A stretch of DNA of 54,341 bases from Alteromonas_E sp964230255 (GTDB taxonomy: Bacteria > Pseudomonadota > Gammaproteobacteria > Enterobacterales > Alteromonadaceae), in assembly GCA_964230255.1 (NCBI GenBank), contig CAXRGW010000128.1, positions 1 through 54,341 on the forward strand, in the 5' to 3' direction. Positions 17,956 through 26,243 of this stretch are shown here, piece by piece. Every line of letters begins with the position of its first letter. The first letter of the stretch is position 1. Position numbers and translations under genes: made by a program. The notes beneath the pieces are model-generated. The model was not told where the DNA came from. It made no database searches and worked only from the letters and a program-made list of their open reading frames with translations.

Positions 17956-18492
17956 TTAACCGGGCGTATTCTCAGCAACCATTTTTAAATTAGCTAATCC
18001 ATCTTCAAAATCAGGACCAATCAAATCATCTATAAACAAACCAAAATAGCGAAAAGTTACACTGTTACCGAGTTCACCATAGTCCACCCAAGTAACTTTT
18101 GTGCCTTCCGAAAGGGGTTCCAGGATCAACTCACCCGTTGAGCTCATGTCCATGTCGATGAAAAAAAGGTCGTAGACTACGCGTTTATTGTGCTCCAGAG
18201 CAGTGATTTCCATTGCCCCGTTGCCTTCTGTTTCACTGTGCCATTCAGAGCGCATCCCAACCGCTCGATCGGGACCTGAATATGCTAAAACCATATTGGG
18301 ATCGCGCTTAAACCATACTCCCCACTGTTGCCAACGCCGTAAATCAACTAATTGGCTGTAAATCTGTGCTGGCTCAGATTTAATAACCACTGACCTCTGC
18401 ACGTGAAAGGTATTTGGTAAGGTCAGACCGATTAGATAAATAGCAGCAATTAAGATCACTAGACCGATGATAAATCGCTTTAACAAAACCAT
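17956..18492 (-). CDS. SRPBCC-fold (polyketide cyclase/dehydrase-like) protein
   Basis: This 178-residue protein has an N-terminal hydrophobic segment (about 5-26) followed by a START/SRPBCC lipid- or ligand-binding fold. Typical features are RSVVIKSEPAQIYSQLVDL leading into LRRWQQWGVWFKRDP, a central GMRSEWHSETEGNG strand pair and a C-terminal helix DLIGPDFEDGLANLKMVAE. Such proteins bind hydrophobic ligands; no enzymatic residue can be assigned. The N-terminal helix should anchor it to the inner membrane. It precedes the desaturase gene, which hints at a shared lipid substrate. Confidence 0.75.
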   Translation of the reverse strand: MVLLKRFIIGLVILIAAIYLIGLTLPNTFHVQRSVVIKSEPAQIYSQLVDLRRWQQWGVWFKRDPNMVLAYSGPDRAVGMRSEWHSETEGNGAMEITALEHNKRVVYDLFFIDMDMSSTGELILEPLSEGTKVTWVDYGELGNSVTFRYFGLFIDDLIGPDFEDGLANLKMVAENTPG

Positions 18493-18632
18493 ATTACGTC
18501 CCTATCAAACATTGGATAACGAGTTTATAACAAGCTGTTAACAATGTCTCCAGCAGATTGAATTATAGCACTAGCGTTTAGCTAAAAGGCGTGTAGTATT
18601 GATGTTAGGCCATAAGTATATAAGGGATTCTA

Positions 18633-19895
18633 ATGTCTGAAAGTAACGCTCGCTACATCAGTAATTTAACCAAAGATACATATGCATTAATACTTGCCGG
18701 AGGACGCGGGTCCCGTTTGCACGAATTGACCACATGGCGTGCCAAGCCGGCTCTGTATTTCGGTGGTAAATTTAGGATTATCGATTTCCCACTGTCTAAT
18801 TGCGTTAACTCAGGTATTCGTCGGATTGGCGTTATCACCCAGTACAAATCGCACTCTCTCATTCGTCACTTGGTGCGCGGTTGGGGACATTTTAAAAAGG
18901 AACTTGGCGAATCAGTTGAGATCCTTCCCGCGTCACAGCGGTTTTCAGATAACTGGTATGAAGGGACTGCCGACGCAGTTTTTCAAAATATCGATATCAT
19001 TCGTGACGAATTACCCAAGTACGTGATGATTCTGTCAGGAGACCATATCTATCGCATGGATTACGGCGCCATGATTGCAAAACACGCAGAAAGTGGCGCG
19101 CAAATGACCGTGAGCTGTATGCCAGTTGATGTGGACGAAGCTGCGAATGCATTTGGTGTACTATCCGTCGACGAAAGTATGCGAATTTTAGGGTTTGAAG
19201 AAAAGCCTGCGAATCCTACGCCATTGCCAAATGACTCAACGAAGTGTTTAGCTTCAATGGGTAACTATGTGTTCAATACTGAGTTTTTATTCGCTGAGCT
19301 TAAACGCGATGCTGAAAACAGCGGTTCAGAACGGGACTTCGGTAAAGACATCATTCCGAGTATCATCAAGGACCATCCTGTTTATGCATATCCGTTCGCT
19401 GCAGGGGATGCTGGCACTAATTACTGGCGCGATGTGGGTACGCTAGATTCGTTTTGGGAGGCCAATATGGAACTGGTTTCTCCTGTACCAGCGCTTAACC
19501 TTTATGATCGACGCTGGCCAATATGGACCTATCAAGAGCAATTACCGCCTGCTAAGTTCGTGTGGGAAGAGCACAATCGACGCGGTGAAGCAATTAATTC
19601 TGTTGTTTCAGGCGGCTGCATTATATCTGGCTCGACCTTACGTCGCAGCCTGTGCTTCTCGAACGTTCGTGTACACTCATACAGCGAGATAGATGAAACC
19701 GTGATATTGCCTGACGTTGAAGTAAAACGTCATTGTAAAATTCGCAAGGCTATTATCGACCGCGGTTGCGTAATTCCTGAAGGCACAGAGATAGGTTATG
19801 ACCACGATAAAGACCGTGAACGTGGCTTTAGAGTTTCGTCCAATGGCGTTGTATTAGTGACGCGTGAAATGCTAGGCCAGCCAGTCGGCTTCTAA
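18633..19895 (+). CDS. glgC: Glucose-1-phosphate adenylyltransferase
   Basis: This enzyme makes ADP-glucose from ATP and glucose-1-phosphate, the committed step of bacterial glycogen synthesis. The 420 residues match the family. LILAGGRGSRL is the nucleotide loop, RAKPALYFGGKFRIIDF the allosteric and substrate region, WYEGTADAV and SGDHIYRMDY the active site, and FEEKP the sugar-phosphate-binding lysine. The C-terminal left-handed helix domain is present. AAGGGA lies seven bases before the ATG. No other glycogen gene is in the window, so glgC stands alone here. Its stop overlaps that of the convergent hydrolase by four bases. Confidence 0.95.
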   Translation: MSESNARYISNLTKDTYALILAGGRGSRLHELTTWRAKPALYFGGKFRIIDFPLSNCVNSGIRRIGVITQYKSHSLIRHLVRGWGHFKKELGESVEILPASQRFSDNWYEGTADAVFQNIDIIRDELPKYVMILSGDHIYRMDYGAMIAKHAESGAQMTVSCMPVDVDEAANAFGVLSVDESMRILGFEEKPANPTPLPNDSTKCLASMGNYVFNTEFLFAELKRDAENSGSERDFGKDIIPSIIKDHPVYAYPFAAGDAGTNYWRDVGTLDSFWEANMELVSPVPALNLYDRRWPIWTYQEQLPPAKFVWEEHNRRGEAINSVVSGGCIISGSTLRRSLCFSNVRVHSYSEIDETVILPDVEVKRHCKIRKAIIDRGCVIPEGTEIGYDHDKDRERGFRVSSNGVVLVTREMLGQPVGF

Positions 19896-20731
19896 GCCTG
19901 TTTAATTGACGGCAAATCAGATTGATTTGCCGTTTGTTCCTCAATTAAGCTCACTATGAGTTTTGCTGTACTTAACGGGTCCTCCAGCGGAAAAAGATGA
20001 CCGCCAGGCGTTACAACGTGGCTAAGCTTATTTTGACGAATAAAAGCGCGACGTAAGAACGGCACACAAACATCCGTTTTGTCACCTGTAACAATAGTTG
20101 CTGGACAAGCTAAATGCCCAGTATATTTATGTAGATTGTGCGGTACTGTGCGAAACAGCTCTGCTTCTATATTGGGATCAAAATTCAGTACTTGCTCGTC
20201 ATTATGCAGATCTATCACTGAATTAACATAGTCAGCAATACAATCCCTATCAACGCCTCGAAACAAACCTTTGCCGGCAAAATAGTCGACCAAATCAACG
20301 CTTTTATGCCAGCGCCGGTTTCGCGTCTTGGCCAGTCCCGCAGGTGAAAACTTATCGATCAGTGGAGTGCGTTTTAATACTGCAGCAATATGTCGGCCTA
20401 TCCCTGTTGCCAACGGTGGATCAAGCATAATTAAGCCTGCGAAGCGCTGTGGATTACGACAACAGGCTAAATATGAAACAACTGCACCAAATGAATGGCC
20501 AATAGCAAACACTTTGTGATTGTCGTCCAGCTGTGAATCGATAAAATGATTCATCTCATCAGCTTGAGTTGGCCAATTGTTCGACACCGGAAATTGTCGT
20601 GAATGACCGAACTTTTCAATTGCCAGCACATTGTAATTTGCTGGCAACGCGGCAAACAATTTTCGATATGTACCCGATGGGAAACCATTTGCGTGGGCAA
20701 AATGAAGATAAATCGCTGGTGTTGAACTCAT
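19892..20731 (-). CDS. Alpha/beta hydrolase
   Basis: This 279-residue cytoplasmic hydrolase begins IYLHFAHANGFPSGTY, an oxyanion-hole segment. The nucleophilic Ser is in GHSFGAVVSY and the catalytic His in TPGGHLFPLEDP. The likely start is the ATG at 20731, which overlaps the upstream araC-type stop in an ATGA arrangement; an in-frame start 17 codons earlier would lie inside that gene. It is therefore translationally coupled to the regulator. Context with an AlkB-type hydroxylase and an acyl-CoA thioesterase suggests an ester or acyl substrate, but I cannot name it. Confidence 0.85.
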   Translation of the reverse strand: MSSTPAIYLHFAHANGFPSGTYRKLFAALPANYNVLAIEKFGHSRQFPVSNNWPTQADEMNHFIDSQLDDNHKVFAIGHSFGAVVSYLACCRNPQRFAGLIMLDPPLATGIGRHIAAVLKRTPLIDKFSPAGLAKTRNRRWHKSVDLVDYFAGKGLFRGVDRDCIADYVNSVIDLHNDEQVLNFDPNIEAELFRTVPHNLHKYTGHLACPATIVTGDKTDVCVPFLRRAFIRQNKLSHVVTPGGHLFPLEDPLSTAKLIVSLIEEQTANQSDLPSIKQA

Positions 20732-21783
20732 AGTGTGAAATCGTTCTCTTGTTTGTATTGCTGAGGCGTCATTCCGCTCCAACGTTTAAATGCTCGTCTA
20801 AAATTTGCGACATCGGAATATCCCAATCTATACGCAACACTTTTAATGGTAGATGAATGTTCAGCTAAATATTGTTTTGCCATCGCTAATTGCGCTTGTT
20901 CAAGAATGCGCTTAAAACTAGTGCCTTCTTTTTGTAGATAGCGATGCAATGTACGCGGCACAACATGTAATTGCGCGGCTACGCCCTGAATGTCAGGGAC
21001 GTGTTCTGTGTGTTTAATTACTTGCATCAAAACTTTACTTTGCCAGCTGGCATGAGCAACAACACCTGCAAGCTCTTGTTCGCAAAAGCGCTTTGCTTGA
21101 GTCAAACTCGCTTGGTCTACGGTTTGCAAGCGTTTGTCGACCCACACGTTGTTTAAAGAGATTTGTGTGTGAGCTTGCGAAAATGTCATTCCGCGGTCAA
21201 GCAGTTGTTGGTACTTAGCTAAGTAATTTGGTTGGGCGTAACGAAAGGCTACCCTATGAATAATCGGCAATTGGTCAGTACTAAGCGGCACTGTACTAAC
21301 TCTTGATAAGGCTGTTTGGATAGTCGAGAGTAAAGTCGTCACCATTGCTTCAGTCATAGCGCGAAGCACTATTTCATTCATCAAACTAGAGTGAATCGTA
21401 ATAATCGTTTGAGATTGGCATCTCTCAATATCTAAAGAAAACAGCGGTGTGCGGGTTATTAGATAGCGTTGAAAGAAACTCAACATATCTTTAATAGTAC
21501 CACAATTTAGCAGCGCAAACCCCAATGCTCCGTGGTGATTAATGGATAATTGTGCGCCAATTACCAACCCTAAATGCGGCATCTTCGACAAACGGATAGC
21601 GCTCACAATTAACCGACAATACACATCAACATCAACGACACAACGACTATCGTATAAATCGCTTTCAGATAAACTTTCAGCGCCAAGCCATTGTGATACT
21701 GAGCGTTGCCGTGATCTCAGCACTTCAGCAACGTGGTTAAGGTAATGTAATGAAACCTGTGTGACTAATTGGTTGTGTTTCAC
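20728..21783 (-). CDS. AraC-family transcriptional regulator
   Basis: The 351-residue regulator has the arabinose-binding-type N-terminal ligand domain (about 10-200). A C-terminal AraC double helix-turn-helix follows (about 245-345): GVAAQLHVVPRTLHRYLQKEG is the first helix pair and SVAYRLGYSDVANFRRAFKRW the second, conserved one. The start is a GTG at 21783 with AGAGAG in front. It is transcribed away from the AlkB-type gene and shares a control region with a perfect 11-bp dyad. It also overlaps the hydrolase gene by four bases. It most likely activates the alkB-like gene and controls itself; the inducer is unknown. Confidence 0.9.
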   Translation of the reverse strand: MKHNQLVTQVSLHYLNHVAEVLRSRQRSVSQWLGAESLSESDLYDSRCVVDVDVYCRLIVSAIRLSKMPHLGLVIGAQLSINHHGALGFALLNCGTIKDMLSFFQRYLITRTPLFSLDIERCQSQTIITIHSSLMNEIVLRAMTEAMVTTLLSTIQTALSRVSTVPLSTDQLPIIHRVAFRYAQPNYLAKYQQLLDRGMTFSQAHTQISLNNVWVDKRLQTVDQASLTQAKRFCEQELAGVVAHASWQSKVLMQVIKHTEHVPDIQGVAAQLHVVPRTLHRYLQKEGTSFKRILEQAQLAMAKQYLAEHSSTIKSVAYRLGYSDVANFRRAFKRWSGMTPQQYKQENDFTL

Positions 21784-21823
21784 CCGTACTCTCTTGGTTA
21801 ATTATTTATCCAAGTGTGCCCGA

Positions 21824-21852
21824 CTCTAACCCTAGCCCGGTTAATCTGTCAA
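21824..21852 (-). promoter_or_regulatory. Promoter of the AraC-type regulator gene
   Basis: On the minus strand a consensus -35 TTGACA (21852-21847) stands 17 bases from TTAGAG (21829-21824). The -35 overlaps the left end of the dyad at 21850-21879, an arrangement suited to autoregulation. Confidence 0.45.
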
Positions 21853-21879
21853 TAAATGACCCCTATGTGTCATTTATTG
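21850..21879. promoter_or_regulatory. Perfect 11-bp inverted repeat, candidate operator
   Basis: CAATAAATGAC (21850-21860) and GTCATTTATTG (21869-21879) are exact complements separated by eight bases. The dyad lies between the AraC-type gene and the AlkB-type gene. It touches a TTGACA -35 on the minus side and a TTGCAC -35-like sequence (21877-21882) on the plus side. Confidence 0.6.
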
Positions 21880-21940
21880 CACTCTTAATATCAAACAAAA
21901 CAGATAGGCTGTATTGGTCAACAGAATAAAGAGAACGAGC

Positions 21941-23104
21941 ATGTTATTTCACCACCTAAAGTTTTACGTCGTTTACCTCATTGGAATTGCTTGTGCGTTA
22001 AGCATATTCGCCGGTAGCAGTGTGATTGTTTACGGCTTTTTGCTATTTCTAGCATTTTTCATTATTGGCGATGTGCTATTTGGAGACGACCACTCAACAC
22101 CCGAATACCGTTTACCGGGTTTACTGACCTTTGCACTTTGGTTGGCGTTTCCAATGAGTATGTTGCTTGTCCTTAGCGGCTTATGGTTGGTTTCCCCGTC
22201 TAATAATTGGCCAGGGATAGCGAGTCTCAGCCTTTGGCTTGGTATCGATTTAGTTGTACAAAAACAACAAACTAACCTAATTCAACTCACCGTTGCAGCA
22301 GTTTTTTGCGGATATGTATTAAGTGCGATAGGCACCATCAGTGCCCATGAGCTCGTTCATCGTGTAGGCGATAAATGCAGCGTTATCATTGGGCGTTGGA
22401 TTATGGCATTGAGTTTTGATGCAAACTTTTCGATTGAGCACGTTTATGGACATCACCGCTATGTAGCGACAGAACAAGATCCTGCAACAGCGCCGCGTGG
22501 CCGCAATGTATACACTCATATTGTTCTCTCAACCATACGCGGCAATGTGAGTGCTTGGCGTCTTGAGCAGCAACGTCTCAAGCGTAACAAACATTCTAGT
22601 ATTAGCTGGCGCAATCGGTGCCTGCGTGGTTACGCCATGTCGCTTACATGGTTACTCGCAGCTTATGTGATTGCTGGCTCAGCGGGAGTCTTGTTCTTTG
22701 TTGCTACCGGATTAGTCTGTAAAGCCATGCTCGAAATCGTCAATTATATGGAGCATTACGGTTTGGTTAGAGATCCCAAACAGCGAGTAATGCCCCGTCA
22801 CTCTTGGAATACCAATAAGCGTTTGAGCTGTTGGGCAATGTTTAATCTCACACGTCATTCTCATCACCATGCGCAAGGTGCTGTGCGATTTGAAAAATTA
22901 AAGCCTATGCCGGAGGCGCCTGAAATGATCACAGGTTATATGGCGTCGGTATTACTGACGTTAGTTCCACCACTGTGGTTTAGGCTGATGCTGCCCAAAC
23001 TAACGCACTGGGATGAACACTATGCCAATCAACAAGAGCTCGATATACTTGCGCGTCAGTGCCGAACTTCAAAACCGTTTAATAGGCCTGCGCGTAGCCT
23101 TTAA
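21941..23104 (+). CDS. alkB: AlkB-type membrane alkane/fatty acyl hydroxylase
   Basis: This integral membrane di-iron monooxygenase of about 387 residues hydroxylates a terminal methyl group, in the alkane 1-monooxygenase/xylene monooxygenase family. Its histidine boxes are HELVHR, EHVYGHHR and RHSHHHA, plus the AlkB signature NYMEHYGLVR. Six hydrophobic helices are visible, mostly before the first box and between 235 and 285. The ATG at 21941 is preceded by AAAGAGA; a TTG nine codons earlier lacks a ribosome-binding site. No rubredoxin is fused or adjacent, so electrons come from elsewhere. The divergent AraC gene is the probable regulator. The substrate may be alkanes or another lipid; this is not the DNA-repair AlkB. 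Confidence 0.88.
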   Translation: MLFHHLKFYVVYLIGIACALSIFAGSSVIVYGFLLFLAFFIIGDVLFGDDHSTPEYRLPGLLTFALWLAFPMSMLLVLSGLWLVSPSNNWPGIASLSLWLGIDLVVQKQQTNLIQLTVAAVFCGYVLSAIGTISAHELVHRVGDKCSVIIGRWIMALSFDANFSIEHVYGHHRYVATEQDPATAPRGRNVYTHIVLSTIRGNVSAWRLEQQRLKRNKHSSISWRNRCLRGYAMSLTWLLAAYVIAGSAGVLFFVATGLVCKAMLEIVNYMEHYGLVRDPKQRVMPRHSWNTNKRLSCWAMFNLTRHSHHHAQGAVRFEKLKPMPEAPEMITGYMASVLLTLVPPLWFRLMLPKLTHWDEHYANQQELDILARQCRTSKPFNRPARSL

Positions 23105-24414
23105 TGGTTGCGTGCGGTCGCATTTTTGAGATCATCGCGGATCCGAGTTGACGTACATAAAAAGACCGCAATAGATAATACGTACATTACAACTAAATAT
23201 TCGAGCGCTGTAGTGAGCGCGATGGTTTCACCGTGTTCAGCTACCATTGATTGACTAAACACCCCAACTAACGTGGGACCGCCACCTAACGCAATTATGT
23301 TTAGTACAAAGAAAAACAGTGCTGTCGACATAGCACGCACATTCACAGGTGCCAACGTTTGCGCCATGGCGAATGACGGGCCCAAATAGGAACCACTGGT
23401 GAAAAGAAAAAGCGTGATCAACGCCAATGACCAAGCCACACTTTCTACTTGCAACGTAAAGTAAAAAGCGGGAACGCCAATAGTGAGTGCCAATGCCGGC
23501 AATAAGGCGTAAGCTCTTTGATCATACTTACCCCACTTATCTGCCAGTACTCCGCCTAGCCATACACCAAGCGCGTATGCAGAACCGTTAATAATGCCGA
23601 AGGTTATAAGAAGATCTCGGATCGGATACTCTGGGTGAACTCTTACATAAAAATCAATCATCCAAGTCGATATTGCATAGTTGCCAAATGACGCGAATGA
23701 AATGCCTAAACACATGCCCCACCAGGTGGGGATCTTTAACAACACTTTAATCGATTGGCTAACCGAAGGTTTAGCACCGGATCCAGTATCAACTACTTTG
23801 GGGCGTTGCGGCTCTCTGACCGTAAATTTCATCAATATAGCGAGAGCAACCCCTGGTAATCCAACGCTGATCATGACCATCCGCCAATCTGCGCTACCAC
23901 CGGTTAAGAAAAAGGCGGACGCAAAATATGCCGCCATAATGCCAAAGGGTATGCCTAATGAATAAACGGCTAACGCTCCGGCTCTATTCTCTTTAGGAAA
24001 TAGATCACTAATAATACTGTGTGATGGTGGGCTACCACCCGCCTCTCCAATCCCAACGCCAATTCTGGCCAATGCCAGCTGCATGTAATTCATTGCCAGG
24101 CCGCTCAGTGCTGTGAAACCAGACCACATAGTAAGCGACACAGCAATGATATTGATCCGGTTATACTTGTCCGCGAGCCACGCGATTGGAATACCGACGA
24201 TAGTGTACAGAAGCGCGAAGTAAATGCCTTTTAAATACCCCAATTGTGCGTCATCAAGCCCCAAATCCGCTTTGATAAATGGACTTAAAATACCCAGGAT
24301 TTGCCGGTCGATGAAATTAAAGGCATAGACTAAGGTCAAGATCAGAAGAACGTAGTTTCTGTAACCATGCGGTACTTGTTGGGCTGCCGTTGATGAACTC
24401 TCTGCTGTGGTCAT
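23101..24414 (-). CDS. MFS transporter, spinster-like
   Basis: The 437-residue protein has twelve predicted membrane helices. Features of the spinster-like branch of the major facilitator superfamily are FNFIDRQILGILSPFIKADLGL in helix 1, the WLADKYNR loop 2-3 motif, and RIGVGIGEAGGSPPSHSIISDLFP in helix 4. Members move lipids, sugars or organic acids; the substrate cannot be read. Its stop overlaps that of the convergent AlkB-type gene by four bases. It is divergent from a thioesterase-like gene, and the intergenic region holds several short inverted repeats, so the pair may be co-regulated. Confidence 0.88.
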   Translation of the reverse strand: MTTAESSSTAAQQVPHGYRNYVLLILTLVYAFNFIDRQILGILSPFIKADLGLDDAQLGYLKGIYFALLYTIVGIPIAWLADKYNRINIIAVSLTMWSGFTALSGLAMNYMQLALARIGVGIGEAGGSPPSHSIISDLFPKENRAGALAVYSLGIPFGIMAAYFASAFFLTGGSADWRMVMISVGLPGVALAILMKFTVREPQRPKVVDTGSGAKPSVSQSIKVLLKIPTWWGMCLGISFASFGNYAISTWMIDFYVRVHPEYPIRDLLITFGIINGSAYALGVWLGGVLADKWGKYDQRAYALLPALALTIGVPAFYFTLQVESVAWSLALITLFLFTSGSYLGPSFAMAQTLAPVNVRAMSTALFFFVLNIIALGGGPTLVGVFSQSMVAEHGETIALTTALEYLVVMYVLSIAVFLCTSTRIRDDLKNATARNH

Positions 24415-24458
24415 AGTTGGGTTCTTATTATTGGCTTGTACCCATACTAAGGAAACCC

Positions 24459-24493
24459 GACAAAGTTGAACAACTAAATGTTAGTTATTTGTC
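24459..24493. repeat. Cluster of short inverted repeats between MFS and thioesterase genes
   Basis: GACAAA (24459-24464) pairs with TTTGTC (24488-24493). Inside lie AGTTG/CAACT (24464-24468 and 24471-24475) and AACTAA/TTAGTT (24472-24477 and 24481-24486). The centres differ, so this looks like several adjacent half-sites and not one hairpin. It may be a regulator-binding region for the divergent pair. Confidence 0.35.
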
Positions 24494-24570
24494 ATCATAA
24501 GCAAAACCATTTGCACTTCTAGCGCATGTCAAGCAAGATACGCACAACTCATCCGACCAGAGAGCGTTTC

Positions 24571-25386
24571 ATGCATATCGATGAACTCATCCAACTTGTT
24601 ATCGACAATCAAGTGTTGTCAGAAGGCCAAAATACCGTCGAACTATCGATTGCCGATGACTGGACTCAAGGGCGCACACTCTTTGGTGGCGTTTCTGCTG
24701 GTTTAACCTATATGGTCTGTAAACCATTGGTTGAAAGTAATCGTGTGCTACGTTCTTTTACCACCAACTTTGTTGGGCCTCTAATGTCTAATAAGCCATT
24801 TAGTATTACCGCAAAAGTACTGCGAAGTGGCAAGAATGTAGCTCAAATCCAAGCGGAGATTAAACAAAATGATAAATATTGCCTAGTTGCACAAGCCTGT
24901 TTCGGCGTCGGTCGGCTGTCTAAAATCAGTGTCGAAAACACTGATAAGCACAGCTTAGAATCGCCTAAAAAAGCCAAGTTCATTCCGCAAATCCCTAAGG
25001 TCACTCCACGCTTTTTACGCCATTTTGATCTCTCCATAAATGAGGGGGGCGTACCTTTTATGAATAGTAAAAACGCGCATTACTATGGTTGGATGCGTTT
25101 TAAAAAGCCACCAGCTGAGATATCTGATGTGCATTTAATTACTTTAATCGACGCTTGGCCACCAACCTTGTTGCAAATGCTTAAATGGCCGGCACCAGCG
25201 AGTACGGTGAGTTGGAACTTAGAGTTTATACATCCGCACAAACCGGTAGCCCCGGATGAGTGGTTTGCTTATAAAGCAGAAACTCGCCAAGCGGCTGAAG
25301 GCTATGGCCATACCGAAGCGAACATTTGGGATGCGGCTGGTGAGCTCGTTGCAATCAGTAGACAAACGGTGGCTATTTTCGATTAA
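24571..25386 (+). CDS. Acyl-CoA thioesterase-like (double hotdog) protein
   Basis: The 271-residue protein has two hotdog folds of the TesB-like type. The first opens with the WTQGRTLFGGVSAGL helix segment and leads to LRSFTTNFVGPL. The second contains LITLIDAWPPTLLQML and STVSWNLEFIHP. Such enzymes hydrolyse acyl-CoA esters in the cytoplasm. The ATG at 24571 has CAGAGAG six bases upstream; the ATG at 24526 has none, so the shorter form is preferred. It is divergent from the MFS gene. Together with the AlkB-type hydroxylase and hydrolase it points to a lipid-related neighbourhood. Chain specificity is unknown. Confidence 0.8.
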   Translation: MHIDELIQLVIDNQVLSEGQNTVELSIADDWTQGRTLFGGVSAGLTYMVCKPLVESNRVLRSFTTNFVGPLMSNKPFSITAKVLRSGKNVAQIQAEIKQNDKYCLVAQACFGVGRLSKISVENTDKHSLESPKKAKFIPQIPKVTPRFLRHFDLSINEGGVPFMNSKNAHYYGWMRFKKPPAEISDVHLITLIDAWPPTLLQMLKWPAPASTVSWNLEFIHPHKPVAPDEWFAYKAETRQAAEGYGHTEANIWDAAGELVAISRQTVAIFD

Positions 25387-25395
25387 TAGAAATAG

Positions 25396-25422
25396 CCCTA
25401 GTACACCATAAATGCGCTAGGG
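25396..25422 (-). terminator. Weak hairpin at the end of the HDOD gene
   Basis: CCCTAG (25396-25401) pairs with CTAGGG (25417-25422) around a 15-base loop that contains the last HDOD codons. On the minus strand it is followed by a moderately T-rich CTATTTCTATT. It is a possible but weak terminator. Confidence 0.3.
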
Positions 25423-26243
25423 TTAAACATCGAAATCACATTGATGCATTGCAAGTTAGTGGTATCTAACGCAATTTCAATGTCATCATCGTCAAGCTTT
25501 AAACATTCGTTCAAAAACGGCTGTAAATTCGCGTAAGGCTGGTACACCTCTTGGTTTACATTATCGAGCGCCAACACATATGCGAGCTGCATGATCTGCA
25601 CATCCATATCTTCAGCCGGAAATAGCTTGTGGTGTACTCTACAAACCAAATCAATTAGGGGATCGGGCAAACCCCACGCAGTCATAATTTCAGCTGAAAG
25701 TTTTGCAAAGGTAAACCCACATAGCGTCTGCTGCATTGCACGAGGCGTGGTGTTCTTATTGATCGCAGCACACTGTGACGCCATTTCTGGGTGAATTTGC
25801 ACCATCGCTAATTCACCAATGTTATGCAGCAATCCAGCGACAAACATTCGCTCCGGCCGACACACCGTTTTTGATTCAGCAATGTGCTTTCCAAGTAACG
25901 CACAGCTTAAACTTTGCTCCCAAAACTTGTCCAAATCAACAATGTTGGCTTTCACAGAGGCAAAGGTTTTTGCAACTCCATAAGAAACGGCCAAGTCATA
26001 TAAACTCTTAGTACCTATGATTTGAATGGCTTTTGAGATGGTATCGATGCGATTGGGAAATTTATACATCGCACTGTTAGCTAGCTTCAGTAACTGTCCG
26101 GCTAAAGTGGGGTCAAAGGTAATCAAACGGGCGATATCTTCCACTGTGGATTGCTCGTCATCGATCACCGCTCGAAGGCTAGTCACCGTATCTGGTAACA
26201 CAAATAACTCTGCCGCCTCTCTTGCATACTCTACAACGTTCAT
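25398..26243 (-). CDS. HDOD-domain protein
   Basis: The protein has 281 residues and is one HDOD domain, a degenerate relative of HD phosphohydrolases found in signalling proteins. Family features are LARLITFDPTLAGQLLKLANSAMY near the start, ISKAIQIIGTKSLYDLAVSYGVA, and FVAGLLHNIGELAMVQIHPE. The helices expected for metal binding are only partly kept, so it is more likely a regulator than an enzyme. Its start overlaps the stop of the PanE-like gene by four bases, so it is translated after that gene. Function in the cell is unknown. Confidence 0.87.
   Translation of the reverse strand: MNVVEYAREAAELFVLPDTVTSLRAVIDDEQSTVEDIARLITFDPTLAGQLLKLANSAMYKFPNRIDTISKAIQIIGTKSLYDLAVSYGVAKTFASVKANIVDLDKFWEQSLSCALLGKHIAESKTVCRPERMFVAGLLHNIGELAMVQIHPEMASQCAAINKNTTPRAMQQTLCGFTFAKLSAEIMTAWGLPDPLIDLVCRVHHKLFPAEDMDVQIMQLAYVLALDNVNQEVYQPYANLQPFLNECLKLDDDDIEIALDTTNLQCINVISMFNPSAFMVY

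Noticed and set aside
21941..23104. Identification as the DNA dealkylation protein AlkB
   Set aside because: The protein is an integral membrane histidine-box enzyme and lacks the HxD dioxygenase layout of the repair protein that shares the name.
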